Source of the DNA: Panax quinquefolius
Taxonomy: Eukaryota; Streptophyta; Magnoliopsida; Apiales; Araliaceae
Assembly (NCBI GenBank): GCA_020205615.1
Contig: CM035170.1
Span: forward strand, 59,509,322-59,573,321
Length of the DNA stretch: 64,000 nt
Direction of reading: 5' to 3'
A program made the position numbers and the translations under genes. Below, piece by piece: positions 34,150 to 47,503 of this stretch; the stretch's first letter is position 1; every line of letters starts with the position of its first letter. The notes under the pieces were generated by a model. That model was not told the origin of the DNA and did not search any database. It saw nothing but the letters and a program-made list of their open reading frames with translations.

Positions 34150-34540
34150 ACCCCGGAAGATGATGCCGTTCAAATACCAAAAATTTCCACCAGAGAGGAC
34201 GATTACGTTTTGGAGATAACCACGAAATGCTCGATTCCGATCCGAAAGCAAGACCGGAGATAGCGATGCTAACCTTGAGATAACCCCAAGATTTGTTGTT
34301 GCGATTAGGAGATAACCCCGGAAATGCTTATTTCAAATGCATGCAGTTAGCTTCAACCTTGGCACTCACACCGAGGCACTCAATCTGAGACCCGTAGATA
34401 ACACCAGAAGATACGCACACCCTCGTAGATAACCCCGAGGACCTTCAAGATTGCTATGACAGTCCTAATCGCACGAGATAACCACGAAAGCAACGTCGCT
34501 TTATCAAATTTCAAACCGAGATAACCCCGGTGAGGGGTAA
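34150..34540 (+). repeat. Dispersed GAGATAACCCCG repeats
   Basis: About ten copies of AGATAACCCCGR or one-base variants (AGATAACCACGA, AGATAACACCAG) at irregular 25-70 bp spacing. They recur in the 3' LTR at 61,840-62,220. Confidence 0.8.
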
Positions 34541-34931
34541 CATCGTCATTTTGCCACCTCGATCCTACATCGCGCCGTCTCATGATCTCATACATACATT
34601 TCTACACAGCAATGTCCCACAAGAACCAAGGAGGTCCAATCCCGAGTGACTACTACGCAAGGCAGCACACCGGATAGAATTTGAAGTTTGAAGACCGAGG
34701 GCATAGTCCCATCTTCCTGACTTCGTACAACCTCTAATCCCATGTCATGGCATAGCTCTCGATAACGGCGGTCCAAAATAGGTCTTATACACCTTAATCG
34801 AATGCCCGAATTGTAATTCTGAAAGTTTGAACAGACATCACAATGCATGCAGACACGCATTTTGAGAGACTACGGACCTGTGGAACCGCAGTACATCTGT
34901 GGCTAGCATAGTACACCAAAGACCTCCCCTC

Positions 34932-34939
34932 GATAAATA
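34932..34939 (+). promoter_or_regulatory. TATA box of Tat 5' LTR
   Basis: GATAAATAGAGGGCTTGG, aligned with TATAAATAGAGGG at 62,640 in the 3' LTR; the first T has become G here. Confidence 0.6.
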
Positions 34940-35245
34940 GAGGGCTTGGGGTGGCCATTTTATAAAAGAAAAAGGGCGAGGAAGCCCTGTCAAATTTTCT
35001 CTGTACACACCCTAAACTGAGTGCGTTCTCATTTTAAACACTTGTGAGCTCACATATAGCTACTATTTTTACTGACGGGAGCCAAGTTTTCATCCACTTA
35101 AAGTTATAGAAGTCTTCTTTGGTAGTCCACTGTAAGCCTTCTTACATTCTTTAACGCATTTCTCTTCATCTTTGCACACACCATTCTTTACGTTGAGAGT
35201 CGTGTTGCGTGTGTATGCCCGGACTTCGGTCCGTGGTTTCATTTC

Positions 35246-35351
35246 AGTTTGTATATATATATATATATACACATATATTTATATATGGACTAACATTATC
35301 GAGTTATGCCTCGATTGAGCCTAGACTTACGTCCTCGCGTTTATTTGCTTT

Positions 35352-35430
<79 letters not shown>

Positions 35431-35587
35431 CGTGTGTCTAACTCATTCGATGAGCCTAGAATTACGTCTGGAGAGTTTAATTACTTTCATATATATATAT
35501 ATATACTTATATATATGAACTGTGTGTCATACTACTACATTACGATGAGCTTTGTATTTTACATCCTAAATGACGTTTATTGCTTTA

Positions 35588-35622
<35 letters not shown>

Positions 35623-35840
35623 TAACTATTGTCGAACTTTGATCGATGAGCCTGGATTTTACATCCGGTGCGTTTACTGCTTATATATATATATATATAT
35701 ACTTTTCGTCCTGCCTGGGTTTACTTCGTGGCGGTTGATTGCTTTTACAACTTTATTTACATTTCAGATCCCCCATGGAGGTGTTTCGTGGTGGCTAATC
35801 ATGTCTGTATATATAAATTTACAACTTTTATATATATATA
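35246..35840 (+). repeat. (TA)n-bearing tandem repeats in Tat 5' LTR
   Basis: Repeated units carrying CGATGAGCCTAGA, TTACGTC(T/C) and GCGTTTATTGCTTT, each followed by a (TA)n tract. The longest tract is about 72 bp (35,355-35,426). Confidence 0.85.
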
Positions 35841-36582
35841 ACTGCTTACTGCTTTCATTTAAATTGCAACATCATGTGAGCCTAGGAATCATGTGATCAC
35901 AGATTCAGTCTACTGAATCTAGATTCGGTTCATGTGATGGACATTTTTAGCTATAAGCAGCTTGTAAATTTATTCACGGTGTTTGGATTTCCTCAGATGG
36001 TTTTCATGTCCACAAGGAAATCGGCACTGCTTTGTACATTATTTTCTCGAAGATGCTTCGCATCTCAAAAATTAAAAGCAATTAAGCTGAACACTTAATA
36101 AAAAATGGAAGTGTAAAAGATCTCAATTACTATTGAGCATAAGGGTTTAAAAAAACTTTTTTTTACAAAACATCACTGCCATATTTGTTTAAAACTGATT
36201 TTTTACATAAATTCAAACCCTGTGTATATATGTGCGAACGAGACCTCGCACTACTTCCATATAACTACACATTGACCAACACACACACACACACATTCAT
36301 ATAACACTTTCCCTCCGCATAATCAAGCCCCGGACGCTAATGAATCTTGGTTTCACAGACCCGTTTAGCAGTGTCACATCAATGGGTCAATGTGCAAACC
36401 TTTTCTCGGTTGTGTTGGTACAACCATATGAAAAACCAACCAGCGACTCTTACAGTCAAATCATCGACATATACATGTCGGACCTTTTCAAAACTTGTTT
36501 TTTCAAACAAATCTCACCTAACATGAGAACACCAAAGAACAAGAACAGAAAAGGGACAAATAAAAATCCCGACGTCGACAGG

Positions 36583-36600
36583 TGGCGACTCTGCTGGGGA
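36583..36600 (+). other. Primer-binding site of Tat element
   Basis: TGGCGACTCTGCTGGGGA, two bases after the LTR. This PBS type is characteristic of Tat/Ogre-group elements rather than the initiator Met form. I did not verify the cognate tRNA. Confidence 0.75.
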
Positions 36601-37337
36601 CACCAGTAAGAGGGCTTAAGCCGCAATTACAATCTTTTCAAAATAGTTATATGCTTGTGTATGGATGTTGCTTTTACATTTATGATGAATGTGTATGAAT
36701 ACATATATTTACTGTACTTAATGTTATACATTATATCTGCTTGTGAAATTAGTGTTTCGCACATGTCATCATTTTCATAAAACGGTGAGACACGTTGTAT
36801 GTGAATGTATGTTGTGTGGTTCCTCCACCAGGAGGCTATCCTGTCGGTGTTTGATTACTGGACTCGTAGGGAGACTAATTCCAACGAGGCTCAGGAAAGG
36901 CACCACCCAGATTCGCTCCAGTTGAAAGACCAGATTAACTTCCCGTCAAGTAGATTGCGATGATCTGGGAACCTTCATGCCACAAAGTCGCGAGAGTAAC
37001 CTAAGATAGGTCAACCTCTGATAAACCAAACACGGAGAAAAGTCTTTTCATGCTTTCTCATTTCAAAATTACTCGTAAAGTCAATTACTTGTGATTTCAT
37101 TCCATCTCCATATAATGGGAAATATGAAGAAATATGTGTACATGCATATTTAAATTCACATGTTATCCTGTGTCACAAATAGCTAACATCTGTCTTGCAG
37201 GATAATATTCCTAAAACGGATACATCACATAGCATGTAAACATTTACACAGACTAAACTATGCAAGTCTTTCAGGAGGAAACAATTGGACCTATTAACCG
37301 GTCAAAATCCAAAAAGGCCACGAGTCTATAGCCAATC
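36601..37337 (+). other. Untranslated leader of Tat element
   Basis: 737 bp between PBS and gag. No convincing ORF; a short hairpin CCTCC-ACCA-GGAGG lies near 36,825. A possible 3' splice site (tcttgcag) at about 37,200 has no convincing donor partner. Confidence 0.5.
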
Positions 37338-38139
37338 ATGTCTTCATCTGATCAGTCTAAACCCATTTCCCGCGAAGAATTCGACGGATTAAGTAAACAG
37401 ATTACAAATTTGGTTGTTCTACTTAAAGAACTACATCAGTCTACTCAGGGCCCAAAAATTCCCACACATACAGAATCCTCTACACAGGGAGGAACCCAAG
37501 GTTCGGATAAAACAAATCCAGAATTTTAGTTGATTACAGAAAAACCCCTAAAAACATCCATCTCAAAGGAGATCTAGACACTGGTGACATCAGGAAAAAG
37601 GTCCTTCAATTGGAAGAAACCCTTCATGCTATCAAAGGAATTGGAGTACACAGGAGTGTCTCATATGCTGACCTTTTTATATTCCCTAGGGTTCATTATC
37701 CAGAAAAGTTCAAAACTCCTGACTTCGAAAAGTAGGACGAGTTAGGAGATCCTTATACACATTTGAAGGTGTTCATCGGAGAAGGATCTTATAAAGAGGA
37801 TGAGAAGCTCAGAATGCAGCTGTTCTAAAAGAGTCTGACTGGAGAAGCCCATTCGTGGTATACCAGATTAGACAACTCAAAGATCCATAGTTGGGAAGAG
37901 CTAGCTCATGCCTTCCTCGCCCAATACAGCTTCCAGTTTTAGATGGCTCCTGACCGATATCAGATTACCAAGGTCAAGAAATAATCCAATGAGTCTTTCG
38001 AGAGTATGCTCAAAGGTGGAAGCACCTTGCTGCTCAAGTTATTCCTTCTATGACAGAGTCAGAAATGGTTATGACCTTCATAGACATACAAGAAGCTCCT
38101 TTAAATGAGAGAGTCTTAGTTGGCATTGGGAAACCATTC
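37338..38139 (+). pseudogene. Tat/Ogre gag, N-terminal part
   Basis: Starts MSSSDQSKPISREEFDGLSK. In a shifted frame it continues LEETLHAIKGIGVHRSVSYA, HYPEKFKTPDFEK-stop-DEL, DPYTHLKVFIGEGSYKEDEK, KSLTGEAHSWYTRLDN, SWEELAHAFLAQYSFQF and MAPDRYQITKVKK. These are hallmarks of Ogre/Tat gag (SLTGAA..WY, DLA.AFL.QY, MAPDR). At least four stops interrupt it, at FEK-stop, QLF-stop, FQF-stop and VKK-stop. It ends at GIGKPF, where a 12.4-kb element is inserted, and resumes at 50,563. Confidence 0.88.
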
Positions 38140-41100
38140 TGTTAGTTCCCATAGGCATAATAGATCTAGAAGGGGGGGGGAGGGTTGAATAAATCCTTTT
38201 TATTTCAAATACTTTTCTGGTTTATATTATATTGTTCATAATTAATATATGACAAACATAAGAATCTTTTCAAGCACAACGAAATAAGTAAAAGATCCCC
38301 TTCATTGATATATTCATAATCATACATACATTGTTCGTGGAGTAAGTTTAGTTAGTAGCGCGCTAAAACATACATAGCGCTTATTATAGCGATTAATAGT
38401 ACATAATATAAATGACATAATGTAAAAGACACAGGGGGTTTTAAGTGGTTCAGAGACTCAAGTTCCTAATCCACTCTTCTATTTTTAACTAGCAGAATTT
38501 CCACTAAGGAAGGGCAGCACCCTAAATCACTAAGATTCCTTCAAGGCCAGCAGCCTTGGGACTTCAGTTCACTAAGAACTCTTCAAAGCCAGTAGCCTTG
38601 GGACTCCTCTAGTTCCCTAGGAACTCTTCAAGCCCAGCAAGCTTGGAACTTCGTTTAGTCCCTTCGGATAAGGACCCTTCTGGCCCTGCTTTGTTTAGTC
38701 CCTTCGGACAAGGACCCCTCAGGACCTGGCTTTATTAAGTTGTTTGTTTGTTTTTGTTGGAGTTGGTGCTGAGCTGCTAAGATGTCTTCATGCTCTGAAC
38801 ATCTTCTATCCTTAGCAGCTTGGCTTGATCATCCTTGAAGTGCAGCTGAGTGTTGCATGATGCTCAGCTTCTTCGGTTACTCAACCAGATGACCCCTTTA
38901 TGAACTTCCTTGAAGATCCTTCTCATTGGTACTTGATGGCTGCACATGATAGGCTTCCAAGATGACTGTAAGCTCTTCTGTTAGGTACTTAGAAGCTTTC
39001 TCATGCTTGACACCAAGATGGCATTTGTGATCTTCCTTCTTGCTACTTGATGCCTTCTCATGATGGACTTGCTAAGATGACTATAGGCTCTTCTCTATTG
39101 TACTTAGAGTCTTCCCATGATGGACATCAAGATGACATAATGGTCTTCCTTCTCTCGGCAGTTCAGAACATTCTTCATGTAGTAAAACTCTCACTTCTAT
39201 AAAGTAGAACTCACACTTCTACTTCTTTCTCTATCTGACTTCTGAGTGTTCTTGGTGGATTGTAGGGTGAGCCTTCTGGACTCACTGTTTCACATGGTTT
39301 AGATCAGTCCACCTTCTCTCCAAATTCGGCAACTCCAACAACCCCTGATCTTTGAAGCTCTTTCTTATTTATACTTCTTCCCAATCCTTCCGTTGGAAAG
39401 TAGCCGTTGAAGGCTATTCAAATCTCTTCACAGATCTCGAGTTGCTTGAGGTAGACTGCTTGATATGACATGTCATACTTTTTCTGATGCCGTAGTCTAC
39501 TGTTTCACCTACCCTGTCAGATGTATCACTTTAATGTCTTGGGCAGGTTGAAGACTTTAGTTTCTCCTGATTTCTCAATTAGAGGTTGTCCTATTGCATC
39601 GATGCTCTCAATAAGCACTTGTCCGAATATTACCCTTCAGATTGAACCATTGCCAATGCTTCAGTCTTCAGCTATTCGGACTCTACGATTCTGATGCACA
39701 TCTTCAAGGACTTGATCGTAGTGTCTTGTTGAGTGTTGTTCATTGACTAGTAGAGTTAACACTACGATCTTGAAGAGTGTTGATTGGATTTTTAATGTAG
39801 AACACCTCTTCCTTGTATTGTGCAGTGCTTCAATACTTCTATTTGCTTTGACTGTTCTCAGAGACTGATGGCCTAATTCCTTGCTCTGGCCCCCTTCTAA
39901 ATATCAAGACACTTCAGATTTGTGGCGCGTCCAACTTGCTTTCTCCTTGTGATCTCCCATTCACTTATCATCAAGAACTGACCCTGCACTTAATCACTTT
40001 AGCCTTTCTCTCTTCGAGGTCGTCCCAAGATCTCGGTTCACCTTCCATCAGTTCCTTCTTTGTTTGGCAAACACTACGATCTTGGTTTCTTCCAAGATCA
40101 TTGTCTTCTGTTCACTTGATAGCTACTGCATTAGCTGACTTTTCTTAGTCAGCTTCTGAAGTCTTCTTTGGATCTCCTTGTGGAAGACTTCATCATGAAT
40201 GGCCTTACAACTCAATCTTGATGCTTATTAGGTTGGTGCTTAGATCTTCTGTTAGCCTGCATGTCATTCGTTGAGTGCTCTCTCGTTTCCTTCGATGTAG
40301 CTTGCAGCTTGAACTAGAGGCTTCGTTCCTTTGGATATTCTAGGAGTGCTCATTTGTTGAGAACCGTATATGCTCTACGATTTAACTTTGGCATTGTGAG
40401 CACTTCTGTTGAGGTCGTAGTTCTGCATTCTACGATTCAGCTTCGGCTTGTGCAGACACTATGATCCCGAGATCAGATCTCGACACTCTATGATTTCTGC
40501 CTTGTGCTTGTTGTCTTCATCTGATCTTGCTCGACTACGATCTCTGCATGTAATCAATGGACTCTATGAACTTAGGGTGTAGTCTACGATCTTTGATATA
40601 GCTTCTTCAGATCGCAGGACTCTCACGACTCTGAGTGTAGTCTATGTTTCGACTTGGCTTCGACGAGATGACCGAATCGGCTCGTGGCGGTGCGCGCTCT
40701 ATGATTCTCGAACACGACTTCCTCAAAGATACTACGATCCCGAGGAAGCTTCTACTCGACACACTACGATCCTTCTTCGTTTCCCCTAGAAGTCTACGAA
40801 CTTCGAGATCTACTATCTTGCATACTCCTATTCTGCTTCGATAGCTCTTGAGTTAACCTCAACTCTCCTGGTAGACTACGACTTCAGTGCGGTTTCTCGA
40901 CGATCGATGCTTCTATCTATTACATCATAAGATCAACCTAACAAGCTTGATCTTTCTATATTTATAGTCCTTGTACATCATTTCTTTTTAAGGACTTTAC
41001 AAAGCTGTTTTGCTTATGTAGGTCCAACCTAACATATTTGATCAATTCATTCTAAGTCCTTGTACATATACTTCTATTATCTATCAAAGGACTTTACAGC

Positions 41101-41188
41101 TTTTCTTAATGCAAGCATACTGGCATATTCATTCACATATATATCATAATCAAATCATATATTAAATAGGAATATCATTCACATGTTT
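38140..41188 (-). repeat. 3' LTR of nested element
   Basis: Plus-strand edge TGTTAGTTCCC at left; right edge near ACATGTTT. It parallels the LTR at 47,522 throughout, including the variable G run near 38,172 and the dense CTACGAT motifs at 40,370-40,900. Confidence 0.88.
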
Positions 41189-41215
41189 ATTCCCCGATAA
41201 TCTCCCCTTTTTGAT
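41189..41215 (-). other. Polypurine tract of nested element
   Basis: The minus strand reads AAAAAGGGGAGATTATCGGGG just before the LTR start, like the AAGGGGGAGAT tract of many plant LTR elements. Confidence 0.7.
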
Positions 41216-41559
41216 TATGACAAAAAACAATAGGTGCATATGCATGTTATGAATGAATCTTATATACAAAGTGAGCAAATTGATTTCTAAAATGATAATC
41301 ATGAATGTCATTTATAAAGATATGGCAATTTATACATTAAGACACTTTACATCCTCGGATCCGTAACATACCTAACTAGTTAGAGATGTACCTCTTTGGC
41401 TCCACGTATGTTTCCGTGATGTCTGCTGATCACCTACTTATCTATTTGTTCTCCTTTCTCTTGCTTCTCTCCCTCGGATGATGACCTTCGCCTTTGCTTA
41501 GCTCCCCTTCAAAGATCTTTCCGATCATGCTCCCCTCGACTTCTACGATCATGTGATCA

Positions 41560-44500
41560 TCATCTTTTGGCTCCTCCTCGATGATGATTCTTTTTTTTTT
41601 CGCAAATTCTTGTCTTCTTCTTTGACTTCTTCTCTCTTATCCCTCCGCTTCTTCCTTGAGTGCCTCTTGCTCCTCTTCTTCTTTCTATGCCTCTTTTCTC
41701 CCCTTTTTGTCATCAATCATTTGAGAGAGCCGCCCATGTTGGACATAAGTCGCCTCCATTAGGTAGGAGGAGTTGGCAACTTCAAACTTAAGTTCTTGCT
41801 GGCCCAACTCAAGTTGCACTGAGAAAGACTGCTTTAAGTCGTCAATCTTGTCAGAGAGAGCTTGAATCTGCTCTTCATTTGCCTTCTAAACTCGTAGAGC
41901 TTCAGTCTTTTGATCTTGTATGGCCTTCTGATAGATGTTATCTCTCTCTTGGAGTTTGAGAGATACATCAGCCATAGTAGCTTGAAGCTTGTGCTGGATG
42001 GAATTATCTCCTCGCCATCGCTGCTTTTGTGATTCTTTAGTGAGCAGAGATATTTTATCGCTTAGGTCATCAGAACTCTTCTGTAGTTCCTTCTCCAAAG
42101 TAGTTTGATCCTTTTGTTGGGCAGCGGCTAGTTGAGCATCAATTTGGACTCTACGATTTTCATCTTTATACAAATTTTCGAAAGTCTGGAGAATCTGAAT
42201 AATCGTTGAGTTCCAATCACTGGTTGAGGATGAGGGAATGTCTGATAGTAGTGCTTGAGCATAAGGACGCTTTTTTTTTGGGCTTGAACATCATTAGCAG
42301 TAGAGTGAACCGACTCTACGATCAGCTCCTTGATCATAACTCTTCGTCCTTTAGAATCCACTCTACGGTCGTAGGGGATATAGAGATTTCCAGCATGTCG
42401 ATAGACCTTGAAGTGAGGCTGGTTTGTGATCATCTTTGTAGTATAACTTTTCACCCTTGGGAAGTTTTGAGCTACCAGCTCCAGACTTGGAAACTACTTA
42501 TAACACCAACTGAAGTAGCTTCCATCTTTTTCAGTGTGGGCCTTGAGCCATGGCGTCCACTAGAAGAACCATCTCATTAGCATTTCATCAGGATTATAGA
42601 GAATGGTCGAGCAGTCTAGCTCCATGTTGTTCCAGTTTTTGGCTATGTCAAAAGTAGTTATTCTTACTACCTTGAGTTGCTCATTTCTATAGTTCACCCA
42701 TCTCTCTGATGGAGCATCTGGTAAGTCATTTGAAACTTCCACTATGATCCTTCTGCTAAATCTTGCAGGAGATAGAACTGGATAATCTTCTTGTTTGTCT
42801 ACTTCCTGAAGTGCAGAACCAGAATCTTCTTTAATCCCTTCTCTCTCGGAGCCTGAACTTTCTTAATCATTTTCAGCAGAGAATTCCTCTTGCTACATTT
42901 CATTCTCAAAACTTTCTTCAGCAAGATCTTCTTCAGATTCATCTTCTTTATTGCTGGTTTCTTCTTCAGCATTTTTTCCCTGGGATACAGACTCATCATC
43001 ACTTAATTCAATGATGGCATTTGATTGACCACTGCTCCTTTTGGAGGCAAACTTGGCTTGCAGTCTTTAGATTTTCCTTCTTCTTGGAGGTTTAGGTTTG
43101 GGAAAGTCAGACTCTTCTTCTTCTTCTTTAGACTCTGACTTCTCTGGTTCAGCAGACAGACTTCTTTGAGGTTTAGCACTGGCACGGACAGACTCTTCTT
43201 CTGTCATCTCATCAACTTTTGATTCATCATGGGGGCTTTCTGGATTTGAGGAGGCATTCTCTTCTTCTCTTAGAACAACATTGTTTGACCCATTATCTGG
43301 GCTTTTTGGAGTAGTTGCATTTGGGGATGCAATTTTGTCATCGTGAATTTCTTCTTCATCATCAGAGTGACTACTCTGAGAATTAGCCACTGGGCTTGCA
43401 CATTTCTCTTCTTCAGTGAGATCGATTTTTTTTCATACATCAATCCAACTTTCATCCTTCGGATTGGATCGATCGATCGGGACTGAGCCTTGACATCTGT
43501 TTCCTTTTCTTCTGCTGACTCTACGTCCCTTTCTTTAGCAGATGTACTATTTTGAGAAGCTGAGGCTGGTTTGTCTTCCACCTTAGCTTTCTTGCTGACT
43601 GGCCCTTGAAGCAACCTGTTGCTTCTCCTCTTTGTTGTTTCAACAGTTAGGACTTTTTCTTCTTTATTCTTGTCCTTTGAGGAGAGACTTCTTGATGGGG
43701 CTTTTGTTTTCTTCACACCTCTGGATTTCTTCTTGGCTGGTGTGATTGATACTGGTAACGAGTCATCGACTCGTAGCTCTCTTCTTCTTCTTTTTTTTCC
43801 TCTTCTTTGCAGAGGCTTTGCTTCTTACTCCCAAATGTTGTCAGCCTTTTGTTCTCCTTAGGATTCTTCTTCCAGTTCACAAATAATTGTGGAGACATCA
43901 CTTTGTGCACATTTAAAGTTTCTCCCTCATCATCCTTGATTTTCCCTCCTAGCTTCTTCTTTAGCACAATACTCAGCAATCTACCATGAAACACCTTAGT
44001 CAGAGGTTTTTCAGTGGGTTTCTTTTTCAGCCTTCTCTACCCACTTGGAGATTTGATCGAACAAGATAGCTCCAAAGTCAATTTGTTTCTTCAGAACTAT
44101 TGCTGACATTATCTTCAAATGTTGGTCAATCACTGTATCATGTGCAGTGTTCTTGCACAGTATGCATTTTCCAACAATTTCAGCAAGGAACTCATACTCT
44201 TCTGGAAACTCGTTCTTCTTCATGTCTTTAAGATTAGGGTTTCTTTGGGAACTTATAACCTCCTTCGCTTGTTCAGTATTGACATTATCAAGGTTCTTCA
44301 TCCCTTGGTTAGGAAAACCTAGGGATTGATTGAGGTTAAAGATTTTAACTTCAGAGACTGACCTTTAACCTTGGTAGTAAGAGTTTTAGAGATGATGGAG
44401 GCATTTGAGTAGAACTCTTTAACCAGGTCGATGTAGACTCGAGTATTTGCCTCAAGGCATTCTGAGAATCCAGCTTTCTTCACAAGCTCGAGAATATCCC

Positions 44501-44573
44501 TGAACTTCTTTTTGGATTTCTCAAACGATTTGGTTCCAAGCTGAATGCCAGTGATTACTTGCCAGTTTTCCAT
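41560..44573 (-). pseudogene. Gag-like plant transposon protein of nested element
   Basis: Start MENWQVITGIQLGTKSFEK at 44,573. The N-terminal helical part (LVKEFYSNASI, LTTKVKG, then LAEIVGKCILCKNTAHDTVI and KKQIDFGAILFDQISKWVE) resembles the 'putative plant transposon protein' domain found in non-autonomous plant LTR elements. A long charged middle follows: K/E-rich segments, NLS-like RRSNRLLQGPVSKKAKV, and acidic serine-rich blocks. The C-terminal coiled coil (DLSDKISLLTKESQKQR, QIQALSEKIDDLKQSFSVQL) ends near 41,700 in a basic tail. At least five frame changes or stops break it. The family assignment is from memory of such proteins; function is unknown. Confidence 0.65.
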
Positions 44574-47503
44574 TTGAGTAGTTCGAAGAATGTGGGTATC
44601 TGATTTAGAGACGTTTATAAGAGATAGCTGAGTGTGATTTGGTAAGGCTCTGGAGGGTTAACTGATTTTGGCTCTTGAGAGGATTCTAGGGTTTGAAAAT
44701 GGGAGGGATAAAGGTTAGATAGCTTTTGGTAACTGTCTGCAGATTTGAAATTTTCTTTAAGGCAGTTCCTTCTAACTCTGCATAATCAGTGATGTGTCAA
44801 CCGTCCGTTGGTTGCACGTTGCCTAGTAATGAGCTTTAACTCCCCCATAACTTTTCAGTTAGATATTTCCTTTTAGAAGAGTAGACGTTTAATTGACGTG
44901 GCTTTGACCGTTGACCTTTTGATTCGTAGAGTAGCATGGTAAGGCAGCTATGAACTCTACGATTTCCTTTATTGACTCAACGATTAACTTCTGAGAGATG
45001 CTGCAGTGGATGGCTTTGACTTATATCTTTACATTTATGCAGCATAGCTCAATCATTGATATTCGAACTTATCTCCTCATTTTGAATGGTTTAGCAAATG
45101 TCTCATTTTCCAAACTCCTTGTGAACCGGAGTACCCTTTGGTAGGATTACGATCGTCGAGTTGTATTCTACGATCGTTGAGGTCGTACTACGATCGTTGA
45201 GGTAGCACTACGATCGTTGAGGTAGCACTACGATCGTTTAGTTCTCTTCAAACTCGACTCTACGATCGTTGACTAACTTGGTCCTTGAGATGAACTTGAT
45301 CAAGCATTCCTTCTGGGTTAAGGTAACTTAGGAAGGGCCAACCTCTTAGAGTGAGCTAAGGGTTAGGTTTGTCCCTGAGGCGCTTTCCAGATGAAATACT
45401 ATAGCAGTGATTTGCAATGACATCTCATTCGACCTTTTCTGATTGGGAGGTCTTCTACCAGCTTTAGACAACTGCATTGCTGCGAAATTGTGGTGTCCTC
45501 CTGCTTCTTACACTAAGATCATATGTTTGATCGTAGGCACTTCATGATTATGGGTTAGGTGGCTGAAAGGTTATCAGTAGTACGTTTTGAGACGTTCCTA
45601 CTGACTATGGATCTTCATTTGGTTCATCGACCACAAAGTTTTGGGACTCAGAAATGGTACAACTTTTCATAGTATATCTCAAGCATGTTGTTCCTTAACG
45701 TATCACCGCTCCCCCATTGTTGATGCCGTCTTTCCCGGATAGATGTGATTCCTCTTCTTCAAATTCATTTGAAGGCGCCTTCAGATATCTCATTCTCGAT
45801 CGAATCTCCATCATACTTAGATTTCCTTGTATCGTAGAGATGAGTATTTTCAGATCGATCACTCTACGATTATTTTTGATAAAGACTACTTAACGTAGTC
45901 TTCTTTGACAGTTGTGTTTGTGAAGTTTTGCTCTCGCAATAAGTTCATTTTGAACGATGCTCGATGATCTTCTGTTGTGAGCTTCCTTGAGGATTCTTCT
46001 CATATAGCATTTTTGACTGGCTTTTGAGCACATAAGACCCTTTCCTTCTTTGGCTGAATGGCTTGCTTGCATATACAGATTAACATCCATGTGGGCTTCA
46101 TTCTGATTGGCTCAGACGGTCTTCAAGGACAGGCTTGGACATATAGGAATTTATCGAAATCAATTCTCAATTGTCCTTGGCCTTTTCATTGGTTGAGTCT
46201 TCTTCGATCAAGTCTTCGCTTCATCATTCCTTAGTGTGGTCAGACTGACCAAGTACCTGCAGGTTTAAATGTATTTCTATTTTTGGTACCCATAATTAAA
46301 TGGGTCTTGCTAGGTTAGTTTTCTTAACCCCTGTTCCTCTTATTTGGATAATCATCATATTTATCACCAACAGACATATTCATGCATGCACCTATCTTGA
46401 GATAATACATTTTGAGATGCATGGTGAATGTGTGTAGGATTTGACATTAAATAACACACTCATTATAGATTCATCATTTACTGGGTTATGTTCACAATGT
46501 TTAAGTGTTCACAAAGTGAGAATCAACTCTACGATTTAGGAGTATCTAGTTGATTCATTGAGGTGATCAGTTTCTACGAATCAGCAAGATCCTTTTGCAG
46601 AACTGATCATGCTCTGTGTGTTGTCAAACACTTAGAACATAGGCTTGTACATACATATTTACCCACCAGTAAAGATTACTTCACATAAAGTTTATTAGGC
46701 CTGTGATGCTCTTATGACCCATTTCAGATTTCCTTCAAGATGTCATCTTCAACCTAAAACTTGGATGGAGAGAAAGTTTATAGTCATTTGAGTTTCCATC
46801 CTCAGGTTACTTTCTCTCTTCACCTTTTTAGGTAGATTATGACTCCTTGACAGAATACTGTTATAGTTCATAAGAAGATGCAATTATGATGTACATTTAT
46901 AATGGTGAGGAACCGTACCTTTTTACCGCTGCCGCCATTAAAAACGTTATTTATCTTAGATATACTTGAGTTTAGGTATTGATGTGCATAGCTTTACTTT
47001 TCTCCCGATAGCTTATTGCTCTTGTCGCCTTTTTTAATCAATCAAGAGTGGTCTTGAAGATATAGGTCAAGAGAATCTCAAAGATTAAGATCTTTGACAT
47101 CCTTTAGTCGATGAGTTTGCACCCAATTTGTTGGATGGCTGACATAAGTTTGAGAAGATCTTCTTTCTTCTCTCGATAAGCATTTCTTAGCATGTATGGC
47201 TTCTTCATCTTTCAGACTGGTGGGTGCTTGACTCTTTGTCATTGATCTCTTGAGTTCTCTCGTCTGGTCTTAGGACTACAAGATTGACTGCAGGCTAGGA
47301 TTTGTCTTGTTGATGTAACAATAGAGACCATGGACCAATCTAAGCAGCTTCAAGTGTATATACACATTTAACCTATACACAATATTTCCAACATTTGAGC
47401 TCATCTGCATATAACAAGTTACTTACTACTAAACTAAGTTTAGAACAATGTTAGTGCCTAGGATCAGTCTCAAAGCGATTAGCTTTTGAATATAGCATGA
47501 GAA
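44574..47503. other. Non-coding interior of nested element
   Basis: About 2.9 kb between the PBS and the ORF start on the minus strand. Only short frames without family resemblance. Contains the 20-bp repeat at 45,169 and scattered CTACGAT motifs. Confidence 0.6.
45169..45240. repeat. 20-bp tandem repeat with CGATCG core
   Basis: Four copies of CTACGATCGTTGAGGTAGCA (first and last imperfect). Each contains the palindrome CGATCG. Confidence 0.9.

Larger units (their letters stand above)
34078..36580 (+). mobile_element. 5' LTR of Tat/Ogre-like element
   Basis: 2,503 bp, starting TGTGGACACTCAAAATTTTC and ending GACGTCGACA, two bases before the PBS. The same sequence restarts at 61,769. It contains a GAGATAACCCCG-type repeat block (34,150-34,540), a TATA box, and a series of repeats with expanded (TA)n tracts (35,240-35,840). 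No coding potential; the open frames across (TA)n are artefacts. Confidence 0.9.

Noticed and set aside
35209..35896. Open frames made mostly of alternating I and Y residues (also 62,862-63,592)
   Set aside because: They are translations of (TA)n microsatellites in the Tat LTRs.
36601..37200. Leader intron in the Tat element
   Set aside because: A plausible acceptor (tcttgcag near 37,200) exists, but the candidate donor near 36,604 lacks GT, so the evidence is one-sided.
45151..45270. CRISPR-like repeat array
   Set aside because: The 20-bp units are contiguous, without unique spacers, and the setting is a plant retroelement.
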